A stretch of DNA of 64,000 nucleotides from Odoribacter sp. (GTDB lineage: Bacteria; Bacteroidota; Bacteroidia; Bacteroidales; Prolixibacteraceae). A model generated the notes under the pieces. That model made no database searches. It worked only from the letters and a program-made list of their open reading frames with translations, and was not told where the DNA came from. The DNA lies in the NCBI GenBank assembly GCA_013824715.1, contig PNOH01000002.1, forward strand, positions 62,001-126,000, written 5' to 3'. Below, piece after piece: positions 18,285-26,613 of the stretch (position 1 is its first letter; every line of letters starts with the position of its first letter). Position numbers and translations under genes: made by a program.

Positions 18285-19721
18285 CTACTTATTTTGGATG
18301 ATTTCAGTCAGGGCTTTCAGGTTAATTAGACGTATGAAAAAAGCGAACAGGGCGCTGACTGAAATCATGATAAAATATCCGATAACCCAATTGTTGATTT
18401 GCTTACTCAGATATCCGGCCAGAAAAACAAATCCAACAAAAAGGATTAGTTTGGCAATTAGTAGGTAATTGATTTTCAATTTTAATAAATATACAGCAAG
18501 AATGGTTTGTGACAAAGCAGTAAAGAGTTGAGTGAACAGGCTGGCCCAGGCCGATCCTAATGCCTGTATTTCTGGTATCAGAAGTAAATTCAGTCCAACG
18601 TTTATTCCCATTCCAACCAGGGCCATCAGGTTTAGCTGACGAATGCTGCCATTGGCTGTAAGCAGCGTGCCAAAAATGTAGGTGGTGGCAATACCCAGAA
18701 AACTTATCATCAGTAACCTGAAAATGGAAGCGGACAGTTCACTGTTACTGTAATTGAGCAAAACCATGATTTCATGATCATAAAATCCGGACGAAAGGCT
18801 GAGTATGATGGCGGGCACAAATAGCAGAAGAAATGAGAATTGCACCATGGAACCAATTTCATCCTTCTGTTTGATCATCCGTGCAAAAATGGGTAGCAAT
18901 AGCCCGGCAAACAGAACTCCGAACATCGAAGCTGCATCGAGCAAACGAAAAGCGTGAGCATAAATCCCGGCCTGTTCTTTACCGTTGAGCAATAAACGTT
19001 CGAGCATTACCGAATCGATCCGGTTATAAAACGACATCAGCAGAATAAGTAAAGCATAAGGATAACTTTTTTTCAGAAAGACCATGAAAAACCGCCAGTC
19101 GAAGTAAAATTTAAGTTTCCCGGTTCGCGCCAAAAGAACGCCGAAAGTGATTAAACTGGTGATCAGGTAGGCAGCGGTTTGTGCATAAACAAACCATTCA
19201 ATCTGGAAAGCATGGCCGGTTATGTTGGTAAATAGCAGCACTGAGCAGATTAGGATCATGATTGAGCGGTCGAGTACCGATAATAGGCTGTCGGTTCGAA
19301 ACAAGTGCAAACCACTGATGTTTGACCTTAAATAGAGGGTAAATGAAATCAGGAACTGGTTGAGGATAAGAAAGAACAAGAGGTGGAGCTGAACTTCCCG
19401 ATATCCGATAATTAAAGCAACAGCGATGGCAATAACAGCATAAACCCCTGCCAGCAAAAATTTTAATCCAACAATATTGCTGATATGTTTTCGGAGAAGA
19501 TGACGGTTCTGGGCAATGTTTTTATTGTTGTAACTGGTTATCCCGAGGTCGAGCAAAATATTCAGGATCATTGAGAAATTCAGGAGCGAAAAATACAATC
19601 CGTAACTTTCGTCGCCCACCAGATTTTGCACGGTAAGGTCAATTCCGAATATCCAGAAAGGTTTGATTAAAACATTCAGAAAAAGCAGTAGCAGCAGATT
19701 TGTAATAAACTTCCGTTTCAA
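18285..19721 (-). CDS. Wzx-like polysaccharide flippase
   Basis: A 478-residue inner-membrane protein with 12 to 14 hydrophobic segments, of the polysaccharide transport (PST/MATE-like) fold. Proteins of this type flip lipid-linked oligosaccharide units across the membrane. The opening LLLLLFLNVLIKPFWIFGIDLTVQNLVG and the later AGIYAHAFRLLDAASMFGVLF match the family pattern, where a tandem of helices lines a cationic pocket. The start codon at 19719-19721 is TTG; I found no in-frame ATG before the first membrane segment. It is divergent from a glycosyltransferase gene, which fits a small glycan assembly locus sharing undecaprenyl phosphate with uppP downstream. Confidence 0.87.
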   Translation of the reverse strand: MKRKFITNLLLLLFLNVLIKPFWIFGIDLTVQNLVGDESYGLYFSLLNFSMILNILLDLGITSYNNKNIAQNRHLLRKHISNIVGLKFLLAGVYAVIAIAVALIIGYREVQLHLLFFLILNQFLISFTLYLRSNISGLHLFRTDSLLSVLDRSIMILICSVLLFTNITGHAFQIEWFVYAQTAAYLITSLITFGVLLARTGKLKFYFDWRFFMVFLKKSYPYALLILLMSFYNRIDSVMLERLLLNGKEQAGIYAHAFRLLDAASMFGVLFAGLLLPIFARMIKQKDEIGSMVQFSFLLLFVPAIILSLSSGFYDHEIMVLLNYSNSELSASIFRLLMISFLGIATTYIFGTLLTANGSIRQLNLMALVGMGINVGLNLLLIPEIQALGSAWASLFTQLFTALSQTILAVYLLKLKINYLLIAKLILFVGFVFLAGYLSKQINNWVIGYFIMISVSALFAFFIRLINLKALTEIIQNK

Positions 19722-19785
19722 TCGGGTATCTTTTTCCGGTTTGATTAAAGTGGTTCAAAAGTAGCAATTTTTTAAACAGACTTTG

Positions 19786-19793
19786 TACATTTG
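19786..19793 (+). promoter_or_regulatory. -7 box for the glycosyltransferase gene
   Basis: TACATTTG matches TAnnTTTG and ends 29 bases before the ATG at 19823. A -33 TTTG at proper distance is not evident. Confidence 0.4.
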
Positions 19794-19822
19794 ATTAGAT
19801 TTCGATATCCTAACTGTTAGCT

Positions 19823-20950
19823 ATGATTATTGCAGTAAATACCCGTTTACTTATTCAGGGAAAACTCGAAGGGATTGGGTGGTTTACGCGTGAAACCTTA
19901 TCACGCATAACACGCAACCATCCGGAACATCAGTTTTTATTTATTTTCGACCGCCCGTTTGCCGACGAATTTGTTTTCACTGAAAATGTTACCCCGATTG
20001 TTTTATCGCCTCCAACAAGGCATCCTTTTCTTTGGTATATCTGGTTTGAACTTCAGATTCCACGAATTCTGAAGAAGTACAAGGCCGATTTGTTTTTTTC
20101 GCCCGATGGATATTTGTCGCTCAATACTCCTATCAGGCAATTGGCTGCTATCCATGACATTAACTTTGCACACCGGCCCAAGGATTTACCTTGGCTGACA
20201 GCCAAATATTACAATTATTTCTTCCCAAGGTTTGCACGTAAAGCCCGGCGGATTGTAACCGTTTCGTTTTTCTCGAAAGAAGATATACTCCGAACTTACA
20301 AAATTGGGAGTGATAAAATTGATGTCGTTTATAATGGGGTCAATACTTTATACACGCCAACTTCAGGAGAAGAAAAGGAGAAAACCAAAGCCAGCTATTC
20401 CGGTGGCAAAGAGTACTTTTTGTTTATCGGATCGTTGCACCCCCGCAAAAATATCTGCGGATTGTTACGGGCATACGATGCTTTCAGGACTTCGGTTGAT
20501 ACGGAAACCAAATTGCTGATTGTTGGTGAAAGCATGTTTAAAACCAATGATATTGAGCTTACCTACGAAGGCATGCGCTATAAAGATGATGTGGTTTTTA
20601 CCGGGAGGCTTAGCAATGAAGAGTTGCATCAGGTTTTGGGGGCTTCTCTGGCACTGACTTTTGTTCCTTTCTTCGAAGGTTTCGGTATCCCGGTTATTGA
20701 AGCCATGAACGCTGGTGTACCGGTAATTTGTTCGAATACGACTTCTTTGCCCGAAGTTGGCGGCCATGCAGTATTGTATGTTGACCCGTTTTCGCTGGAC
20801 CAAATCAAGGATGCGATGATTAAGATATTTCAGGATAAGGAACTTCGGGAAATGCTAATCAGAAAAGGCTTTGTTCAAAAGGAGAAGTTCAGTTGGGACA
20901 AAACAGCCGATCTGTTATGGGGAAGTATCCAGATTTGCGCAAATACCTAA
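19823..20950 (+). CDS. Family 4 glycosyltransferase
   Basis: A 375-residue GT-B enzyme that uses a nucleotide sugar to extend a glycan at the cytoplasmic membrane face. The N-lobe starts MIIAVNTRLLIQGKLEGIGWF, the glycine-rich acceptor loop; the C-lobe has LFIGSLHPRKNICGLL and the donor-binding EX7E region PFFEGFGIPVIEAMNAGVPVIC, with Glu at both ends. These are diagnostic of GT4. It is divergent from the flippase gene with about 100 bases between, so both may share a regulatory region. Acceptor and sugar cannot be told from the sequence. Confidence 0.92.
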   Translation: MIIAVNTRLLIQGKLEGIGWFTRETLSRITRNHPEHQFLFIFDRPFADEFVFTENVTPIVLSPPTRHPFLWYIWFELQIPRILKKYKADLFFSPDGYLSLNTPIRQLAAIHDINFAHRPKDLPWLTAKYYNYFFPRFARKARRIVTVSFFSKEDILRTYKIGSDKIDVVYNGVNTLYTPTSGEEKEKTKASYSGGKEYFLFIGSLHPRKNICGLLRAYDAFRTSVDTETKLLIVGESMFKTNDIELTYEGMRYKDDVVFTGRLSNEELHQVLGASLALTFVPFFEGFGIPVIEAMNAGVPVICSNTTSLPEVGGHAVLYVDPFSLDQIKDAMIKIFQDKELREMLIRKGFVQKEKFSWDKTADLLWGSIQICANT

Positions 20951-21082
20951 AGCATCCTTAGTAACAGATAAAATGTTGATAATGAATAATAAAGCAGTTA
21001 TTTGAAAGAACTATGCGGAAACGTATAAGAAGGCATGCTAATAAAAGCTGGCAATTGAGATTTTAGCCAGTATAGAAAAATA

Positions 21083-21200
21083 TCCCAGAGGGATAAAATA
21101 TTTATAGAAAATGTATCATACCTGCGAGAATATTCGACCCCAGCCGGGGTCGAATAACTTTTCAAGCGTCATTTTCTATAAATATGTGACCTCTCTGAGG
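21083..21200. repeat. Composite inverted repeat between the glycosyltransferase gene and rnhB
   Basis: Outer arms ATATTTATAGAAAATG (21098-21113) and its exact reverse complement (21170-21185) enclose a second perfect hairpin: an 11-bp arm at 21131-21141, loop AGCC, and its complement at 21146-21156. Small palindromes flank both sides: TCCCAGAGGGA at 21083-21093 and ACCTCTCTGAGGT at 21189-21201. Several nested and serial palindromes in about 120 bp is the look of a dispersed intergenic element of Bacteroidota rather than a simple terminator. The rest of the 392-bp gap (20951-21342) contains no gene. Confidence 0.75.
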
Positions 21201-21342
21201 TTCCTCCTACCTTCTTTGAGTTTTTCTGCAAACCCTAAGATCAAGTGTTCCGAATTTCAGGGTTTAAGGACATTCATCAAAAAATCCATTTATTTGCAAA
21301 GTGTTAACCTTTTTTAGGTCAATGTATTTCAGGCAAGGACAA

Positions 21343-21954
21343 ATGAAAAAAAACAAATTACATCATTATTTGCAGAAAGGCAGGCTTGAAGCTGGTTGCG
21401 ATGAAGCCGGACGTGGGTGTCTGGCTGGTCCCGTGTTTGCCGCAGCAGTTATTCTTCCTGAAAATTTTGAAAATGATTTACTGAATGATTCGAAAAAGCT
21501 GACCGAGAAGCAGCGATATTCACTTCGACCAATTATTGAGCGCGAAGCTTTGGCGTTTGCAGTCGGGATTGTTGATAATCATGAAATAGACCGGATCAAT
21601 ATTTTGAATGCTTCTTTTTTAGCCATGCACCGGGCCATTGATCATCTCAACGTTAAACCCGAAAATTTATTGATTGATGGCAACAGGTTCAAGGCTTATC
21701 CACATATCCGGCATACCTGCATTGTGAAAGGAGATTGTAAATTTTTATCTATCGCGGCGGCCTCTGTTCTGGCCAAAACCTATCGCGACGATTACATGAA
21801 TATGATTCATCAGGAATTTCCAATGTTCGGTTGGAAACAAAATAAAGGATATCCAACCCGTCATCATCGAAAAGTAATCTTGGAAATCGGAATTACGCCG
21901 TATCACCGAAAGACTTTTGCCAATCTGGGGGACCAGCTCCGGCTTGATTTGTAA
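21343..21954 (+). CDS. rnhB: Ribonuclease HII
   Basis: This enzyme removes RNA from RNA-DNA hybrids and cuts beside single ribonucleotides misincorporated in [24 protein letters not shown] gives the active-site Asp20-Glu21 pair; DGNRF and [21 protein letters not shown] supply the later aspartates of the type 2 RNase H site. I chose the ATG at 21343, preceded by a purine-rich stretch, over an upstream GTG at 21301, because it gives 203 residues, the usual length. Together with rnhA at 2.4 kb the window encodes both types of RNase H. Confidence 0.93.
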   Translation: MKKNKLHHYLQKGRLEAGCDEAGRGCLAGPVFAAAVILPENFENDLLNDSKKLTEKQRYSLRPIIEREALAFAVGIVDNHEIDRINILNASFLAMHRAIDHLNVKPENLLIDGNRFKAYPHIRHTCIVKGDCKFLSIAAASVLAKTYRDDYMNMIHQEFPMFGWKQNKGYPTRHHRKVILEIGITPYHRKTFANLGDQLRLDL

Positions 21955-22111
21955 AAAAGTGGTTTCTGTGATTATCCGAAGTACCAAATCCTATGCTTAT
22001 ACCAAACCCAAAACGACCGTAAATGTAGCTCTATGACGCATACTGTGGGTAATCAAATTTTGAAAAAAAGTAATTACTTGAGACATGAACACTTTTATAT
22101 TCATTTTTATG

Positions 22112-22250
22112 AAACCTTATTTGGCAGGGAAACCTTAGTGGAATTGAGGCGTGGGTCTTATTACCTTATTGATTTACAGATAGATTAATAAGGTTTAAAA
22201 CAAAGCGCAGTATGATTTCTACTAAGGTTGCTTAAAAAGAAATAAGGTTT
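22112..22250. repeat. Nested palindromic repeat, copy 1
   Basis: Three pairs of inverted arms are nested: AAACCTTATTT (22112-22122) with AAATAAGGTTT (22240-22250), AACCTTAGTGGA (22131-22142) with TCTACTAAGGTT (22218-22229, one mismatch), and ACCTTATTGAT (22163-22173) with ATTAATAAGGTTT (22184-22196, near match). The middle and inner pairs recur in the same order and spacing at 28106-28205. The distance across the middle arms is 99 bp here and 100 bp there. It lies in the 350-bp gap after rnhB, which has no gene. Confidence 0.85.
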
Positions 22251-22304
22251 TTTGGAGTACAGACCTTTATCGTTTGATATTTGTTGTAGCCGGTTTGCCA
22301 AAAC

Positions 22305-22709
22305 TTAATCATCATCGGTGTCGTCTTCGTCGTCGCTATCATCGTCGTCATCATCGTAGTCGTCATCGGCTACATTATCAGCTTCTTCCACTTCTGTTTC
22401 CTCCGCAAGGAATTCATCATCAGCATATTTACTTTCGTATTCTTCTTTTGCACTATCCTTGAGCGAACCAGTGCTATCGTAATCATCATCTTCTTCGATG
22501 ATTTTTTCAGCTTCGTAAACAGTCATACGAACCAGATAGTACTTGTCATCGGTCTCGAATGGCAAAGCGCTCACCCGCTTTCCTTCCTTGTTGTTGAAAT
22601 AGATCAGGTTTTCGCTGTATCCGCTTGGATATTCAAGTTTAATCTTTTCCTGAATTTCCGGATCAAGCTTATCGTAATCCTTAATTACCTTGGGTTTATT
22701 TGGATTCAT
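22305..22709 (-). CDS. Acidic conserved Bacteroidota protein of unknown function
   Basis: A 134-residue soluble protein. The first 75 residues form a compact domain (MNPNKPKVIKDYDKLDPEI, then KEGKRVSALPFETDDKYYLV) that I recall as conserved through the Bacteroidota without a known role. The last 55 residues are almost wholly Asp and Glu, ending in an Asp run of about 20 acidic positions with few breaks. Such tails mimic nucleic acid or bind basic partners; that is inference. No signal peptide. It stands alone, with about 130 bases to each neighbour. Confidence 0.75.
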   Translation of the reverse strand: MNPNKPKVIKDYDKLDPEIQEKIKLEYPSGYSENLIYFNNKEGKRVSALPFETDDKYYLVRMTVYEAEKIIEEDDDYDSTGSLKDSAKEEYESKYADDEFLAEETEVEEADNVADDDYDDDDDDSDDEDDTDDD

Positions 22710-22836
22710 TGAAAGAAATTTTTACTACAATTATATGAAAAAATTTAATAATACTTCGGTGGCGAAAATAAATGAAAAACAATTTTTTCTGCAATAATTT
22801 TCGTGATTCTTATATGTTTTAACCAAAAAATTGTTG

Positions 22837-23874
22837 TTAGCTAAAATCTATCATCGCTTTAATCACACCATCCTGATATCCGGATACCATTTCGAAGGCC
22901 TGCTGGGTTTTTTCCGGTGCAAAATGATGAGTGACCATTTGATCCACCGGTAATCCTTCTTCAACCAATTGAATGGATTTTTCGACACAGTGATTTTGCC
23001 GGCGGACGTTGTGGATCGAAATTTCATTTCGCCGAAGGATATCCATGTTGATCAGATATTTTCCTTCGGGCGGGATTCCGACTAAGATAAGCTTTCCTCC
23101 CGGTTTTATTATTTTAACGGCGTCGTCAATTGCCTGTTGCTCGCCTGTACAATCGAAAACCACGTCAAGTAATAGCGGTTCTATTGCTAATGTCACCTCT
23201 TCAGGACTTGTTTCAAACGGATTAAAAACGGAACTGGCCCCAAGTCCGAGGGCTTTTTTGCGTCGGTAATCCAATGGCTCGAAACACAAAATCTGACCAG
23301 TTCCCAGTGTTTTAAGTACCATTAAAACACTCAATCCGATTGGGCCGGAACCGAATATTCCTACTGTTTTATTCCTGAAATCGGTTTGTGCCATTTCAAC
23401 ACTGTAGGTGCCAATAGTAAGAGGTTCGATGAGCGCTGCGGTAGTGGCATTAAATTTTGGGCTCAAAGTAAAACATGTGAATTCGGGCATCACAATGTAC
23501 TCGGTAAGACAACCGTCGAGCTGGCCGGGGCAACCTAAAAACCGATTTTTACGGCAGGTATGTGGTCGGCCTGCCAAACACTGATCGCAGGTACCACAAT
23601 GAATACTGGGATCAACAGCAACCAGGTCGCCAGGTTTGACTCGGGTAACCGAACTTCCAACCTCTTCAATGATTCCCGAACATTCGTGACCTACGGCAAA
23701 AGGGAATTCGACCACTTGTGTGCCAATTCTGCCTTGTGTAAAATAATGGATATCCGATCCGCAAACTCCAACTGTTTTTATCCGGATCAAAACATCATCC
23801 GGATTTTTCAGAATGGGCATGGGCCTTTTAACCATTTCAAATTTCCGGATTCCGGTCAAAACCAATGTTTTCAT
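22837..23874 (-). CDS. Zinc-dependent alcohol/polyol dehydrogenase
   Basis: A 345-residue medium-chain dehydrogenase that oxidises a secondary alcohol with NAD(P). The catalytic zinc ligands are Cys38 (GVCGSDIHYF), His63 and Glu64 (GHECSG); the structural zinc site has Cys93, Cys96, Cys99 and Cys107 (CGTCDQCLAGRPHTC). GSGPIGL in the middle is the cofactor-binding turn. The HYFTQGRIG stretch resembles sorbitol or polyol dehydrogenases more than E. coli Tdh. I start at the ATG at 23872-23874; the upstream TTG adds two residues only. It is divergent from kbl, so threonine dehydrogenase function was considered, but not shown. Confidence 0.88.
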   Translation of the reverse strand: MKTLVLTGIRKFEMVKRPMPILKNPDDVLIRIKTVGVCGSDIHYFTQGRIGTQVVEFPFAVGHECSGIIEEVGSSVTRVKPGDLVAVDPSIHCGTCDQCLAGRPHTCRKNRFLGCPGQLDGCLTEYIVMPEFTCFTLSPKFNATTAALIEPLTIGTYSVEMAQTDFRNKTVGIFGSGPIGLSVLMVLKTLGTGQILCFEPLDYRRKKALGLGASSVFNPFETSPEEVTLAIEPLLLDVVFDCTGEQQAIDDAVKIIKPGGKLILVGIPPEGKYLINMDILRRNEISIHNVRRQNHCVEKSIQLVEEGLPVDQMVTHHFAPEKTQQAFEMVSGYQDGVIKAMIDFS

Positions 23875-24096
23875 ATTCAATCAGTTTACCTTAACGAAAT
23901 ACCTGAGCAATTAATGAAAAAAAAAGGTGATATGGTCAAAAAATACTTATTATTTTCTGAATCATTTTCTGAATCAGCTTTTACTTTGAAAAGTGACTCC
24001 CTGTTGAGTGTCTTCATATTTTATTACGACTGCGTTTTATCACTTTTTTTATATGGATGAAAGCATTACTTTGTTTTGAAATTTAAACATCGGATC

Positions 24097-25284
24097 ATGT
24101 ACGGAAAAATTCAACAAGATTTAACACAAACCCTTCAGGAATTGAAAGAACAAGGGTTGTATAAAAACGAGAGGATTATCACTTCTTCACAAAGTTCTCA
24201 GATTACGGTGACGGGCGGTAAGCAGGTTTTAAATTTTTGCGCCAACAATTACCTCGGACTGGCCAATCATCCCGACGTAGTTCAGGCAGCGCAGGAAACT
24301 ATGGATAGGTGGGGCTTTGGACTTTCATCGGTCCGTTTTATTTGCGGAACCCAACAAATTCATAAAGAACTGGAAGAAAAGATGTCGGAATTTCTCGGCA
24401 CCGAAGATACCATTTTGTACTGCGCCGCATTTGATGCCAACGGAGGCATTTTTGAACCTTTGCTGGGCGAAGACAGCATCATCATTTCGGACGAGCTGAA
24501 CCATGCTTCAATTATTGACGGGGTGCGACTTTGCAAAGCACAGCGCGCCCGTTACAAACATTCGGATATGGCCGAACTTGAAAACTGCCTGAAGGAATCT
24601 CAATCAGCAAAATACCGTTTGGTAGTTACTGATGGTGTGTTTTCGATGGATGGTGATTTGGCCCGTCTTCCTGAAATTGTCGAATTGTGCGAAAAATACG
24701 ATGCCCTGGTGATGGTGGACGATTCGCACGCCTCAGGCTATATCGGGAAAACAGGAAGAGGAACCGCCGAACATTTTGGATTGCTTGGAAAAATAGACAT
24801 CATCACTACCACCTTCGGGAAAGCTCTTGGTGGTGGAAACGGTGGTTGTACTTCGGGCCGGAAGGAAATTATCGAAATGCTTCGTCAGCGCTCGCGTCCT
24901 TATTTGTTCTCGAATACACTGGCTCCTGCTACAGTTGGCGCTACAATGAAAGTACTCGATTTACTAACCAGATCGGCTGAACTTCCGGCACGAACGATGG
25001 AGAATGCCAAATACTTTAGGGAAAAGATGGAAACTGCCGGATTTGATCTGGTAAAAGGAAGCACTGCGATTATTCCGGTAATGATTTATGACGCTCCACT
25101 GGCAGTTAAATTTGCTGATGAATTGCTGAATGAAGGTATTTATGTGATTGGATTTGTATTCCCGGTTGTACCAAAAGGAAGAGCAAGAATCAGGGTACAG
25201 TTGTCGGCGGCACACAACAAACCTCAGATTGATCAGGCTGTTGAGGCATTTATTAAAGTAGGCAAATCCCTGGGAATTATTTGA
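24097..25284 (+). CDS. kbl: Glycine C-acetyltransferase (2-amino-3-ketobutyrate CoA ligase)
   Basis: A cytoplasmic PLP enzyme that converts 2-amino-3-oxobutyrate and CoA to glycine and acetyl-CoA, the second step of threonine breakdown. The sequence follows E. coli Kbl closely: INFCANNYLGLANHP-type opening (here LNFCANNYLGLANHP), SVRFICGTQQIHKELE, ISDELNHASIIDGVRLCKA, DDSHASGYIG, and TTFGKALGGGNGG with the PLP-binding Lys242. The ATG at 24097 gives 395 residues, against 398 in E. coli; an upstream in-frame TTG at 24076 would add seven. A polyol-type dehydrogenase is divergent, and a threonine dehydrogenase is not proven in this window. Confidence 0.94.
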   Translation: MYGKIQQDLTQTLQELKEQGLYKNERIITSSQSSQITVTGGKQVLNFCANNYLGLANHPDVVQAAQETMDRWGFGLSSVRFICGTQQIHKELEEKMSEFLGTEDTILYCAAFDANGGIFEPLLGEDSIIISDELNHASIIDGVRLCKAQRARYKHSDMAELENCLKESQSAKYRLVVTDGVFSMDGDLARLPEIVELCEKYDALVMVDDSHASGYIGKTGRGTAEHFGLLGKIDIITTTFGKALGGGNGGCTSGRKEIIEMLRQRSRPYLFSNTLAPATVGATMKVLDLLTRSAELPARTMENAKYFREKMETAGFDLVKGSTAIIPVMIYDAPLAVKFADELLNEGIYVIGFVFPVVPKGRARIRVQLSAAHNKPQIDQAVEAFIKVGKSLGII

Positions 25285-25327
25285 TCCCAAATAAATTGCC
25301 AACATCTGATACCAAATTACATAAAAA

Positions 25328-25355
25328 GGCTGCTCCGGAATGTTCCGGAACAGCC
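25328..25355 (-). terminator. Hairpin between convergent kbl and coiled-coil genes
   Basis: Arms at 25328-25340 and 25343-25355 pair over 12 of 13 positions (core CTCCGGAA/TTCCGGAA-type) around a TG loop. Read on the minus strand, five T follow at once, so it best fits termination of the coiled-coil gene about 95 bases upstream; it lies 43 bases past the kbl stop and may also serve that gene. Confidence 0.65.
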
Positions 25356-25449
25356 AAACAGGTAATACCAATAACTAAAATGATGTTTTCTGTAACTGAA
25401 TCTATTGTAACAAATGATTAATATTGAAAAATATTTTTGTCAGAATGTT

Positions 25450-26364
25450 CTATTTTACCTGTATAATAGCATATTTTGAAATTCTCCAGAATTCTTCAGG
25501 ATTCTCGATTTGCAGGTAAGCAATCTGTCCGTTTTCTTCAATCAACTTATACGAATTACTTGGATGTTCTGAAATTACCACCGCTTTTTTAGCATTCAAA
25601 GTGATTGTTTTTGTTTCGCGAATATCCAGTTCCGTAAAATGTTTCGGATCAAAATTATCCTGAATTGCTTTGCTGCTACCGACACCAAGGATTCCACCAT
25701 CGCGGTCTAATATGCCCTCTTCCTTCAGTTCCTTAAAAGTTCCAAGTACGACATGTGCTGTATTCAGTTCGTCCGTTTTATTTACAATCTGTTGTTGTTT
25801 TGAACTGATGGTGTCAGCCTGATTTTTGATGTTCATATCCAAGTTTATAATCTTGGTGTCCAGTTCTGCCAAAGTAATGTTTTTGGTTTCTACAATTTTT
25901 TTCAATTCTGCAATTTCAGTATTCTGGCTTTCGATGGTTGCAGTTAAAGTCTGAAGCCTTAATTCATAAGACTTTAGGTTCAATCCTGATTTTTTTAATT
26001 TCTGTTCCAGGTCGGCAATTTTTTTATGGTTTTCATCTACTAAATTGTCTAGCAGTTTGATATCGTCAATAATGGCCTGTTTCCTGTTTTTACCACCTTC
26101 TGACTGCACCATAGAGATTTGATTTCTTTTCTCTTTGATCAGTTTCAGATTACCTTCAATTTCAAAAAATGTGTTTTCCATGTCAAACATGATTGAATCT
26201 TTCTGATGCACCATTTGGTTTGTGTTGTCTTTTTCAACCAGCAAGGATTTTATTTCTGCTTCCTTTTGGTTATATACATACACACCCCCAACGATTCCGA
26301 CAACCAAAAGAAATCCTGCAATAATGATTGTCACTAACTGTGTTTTTTTTGTTGAATTTTCCAT
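25450..26364 (-). CDS. Membrane-anchored coiled-coil protein, probable sigma-54 target
   Basis: A 304-residue protein of unknown function. Residues 10-30 (VTIIIAGFLLVVGIVGGVYVY) form one membrane segment; no lipobox. Residues 35-200 are a long heptad-rich coiled coil full of Lys, Glu, Gln and Asn. The C-terminal 90 residues form a small globular domain (ITLNAKKAVVISEHPSNSYK, then IAYLQIENPEEFWRISKYAII). It has the shape of the collagen-binding Cbp1-like or membrane-stress proteins of Bacteroidota, though I cannot claim homology. A near-consensus sigma-54 promoter lies 115 bases upstream, and a sigma-54 activator gene directly precedes it, so it is the obvious regulated target. Confidence 0.7.
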   Translation of the reverse strand: MENSTKKTQLVTIIIAGFLLVVGIVGGVYVYNQKEAEIKSLLVEKDNTNQMVHQKDSIMFDMENTFFEIEGNLKLIKEKRNQISMVQSEGGKNRKQAIIDDIKLLDNLVDENHKKIADLEQKLKKSGLNLKSYELRLQTLTATIESQNTEIAELKKIVETKNITLAELDTKIINLDMNIKNQADTISSKQQQIVNKTDELNTAHVVLGTFKELKEEGILDRDGGILGVGSSKAIQDNFDPKHFTELDIRETKTITLNAKKAVVISEHPSNSYKLIEENGQIAYLQIENPEEFWRISKYAIIQVK

Positions 26365-26478
26365 ACCATTTTTATTAAGTGATTAAATAATTATTTACTT
26401 TCCAAATCAAACAACCAGGTCATTATTTGAATAATCTCGGACAATTTTATTTTGCTGTTCGATTTCGTGATGGGGTAT

Positions 26479-26494
26479 GGCAATGCCTGTGCCA
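26479..26494 (-). promoter_or_regulatory. Sigma-54 (-24/-12) promoter
   Basis: On the minus strand TGGCACAGGCATTGCC runs from 26494 to 26479. It matches TGGCAC-N5-TTGCA at 10 of 11 defined positions, including the essential GG and GC dinucleotides at correct spacing. It lies between the end of the sigma-54 activator gene (26614) and the start of the coiled-coil gene (26364), pointing at the latter. Transcription would begin about 12 bases below the GC, giving a leader of roughly 100 nucleotides. Confidence 0.72.
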
Positions 26495-26613
26495 CTAATG
26501 AGTTTGTAGCATAAGGTGTTGTTTATTAAAGTTTTGTGTAAAATGAGTATGTCAGTGGTTTTCTCAAATTGATCAAATCAAATCCTGAAATGATAAAATT
26601 GAGCGGAAATGTT

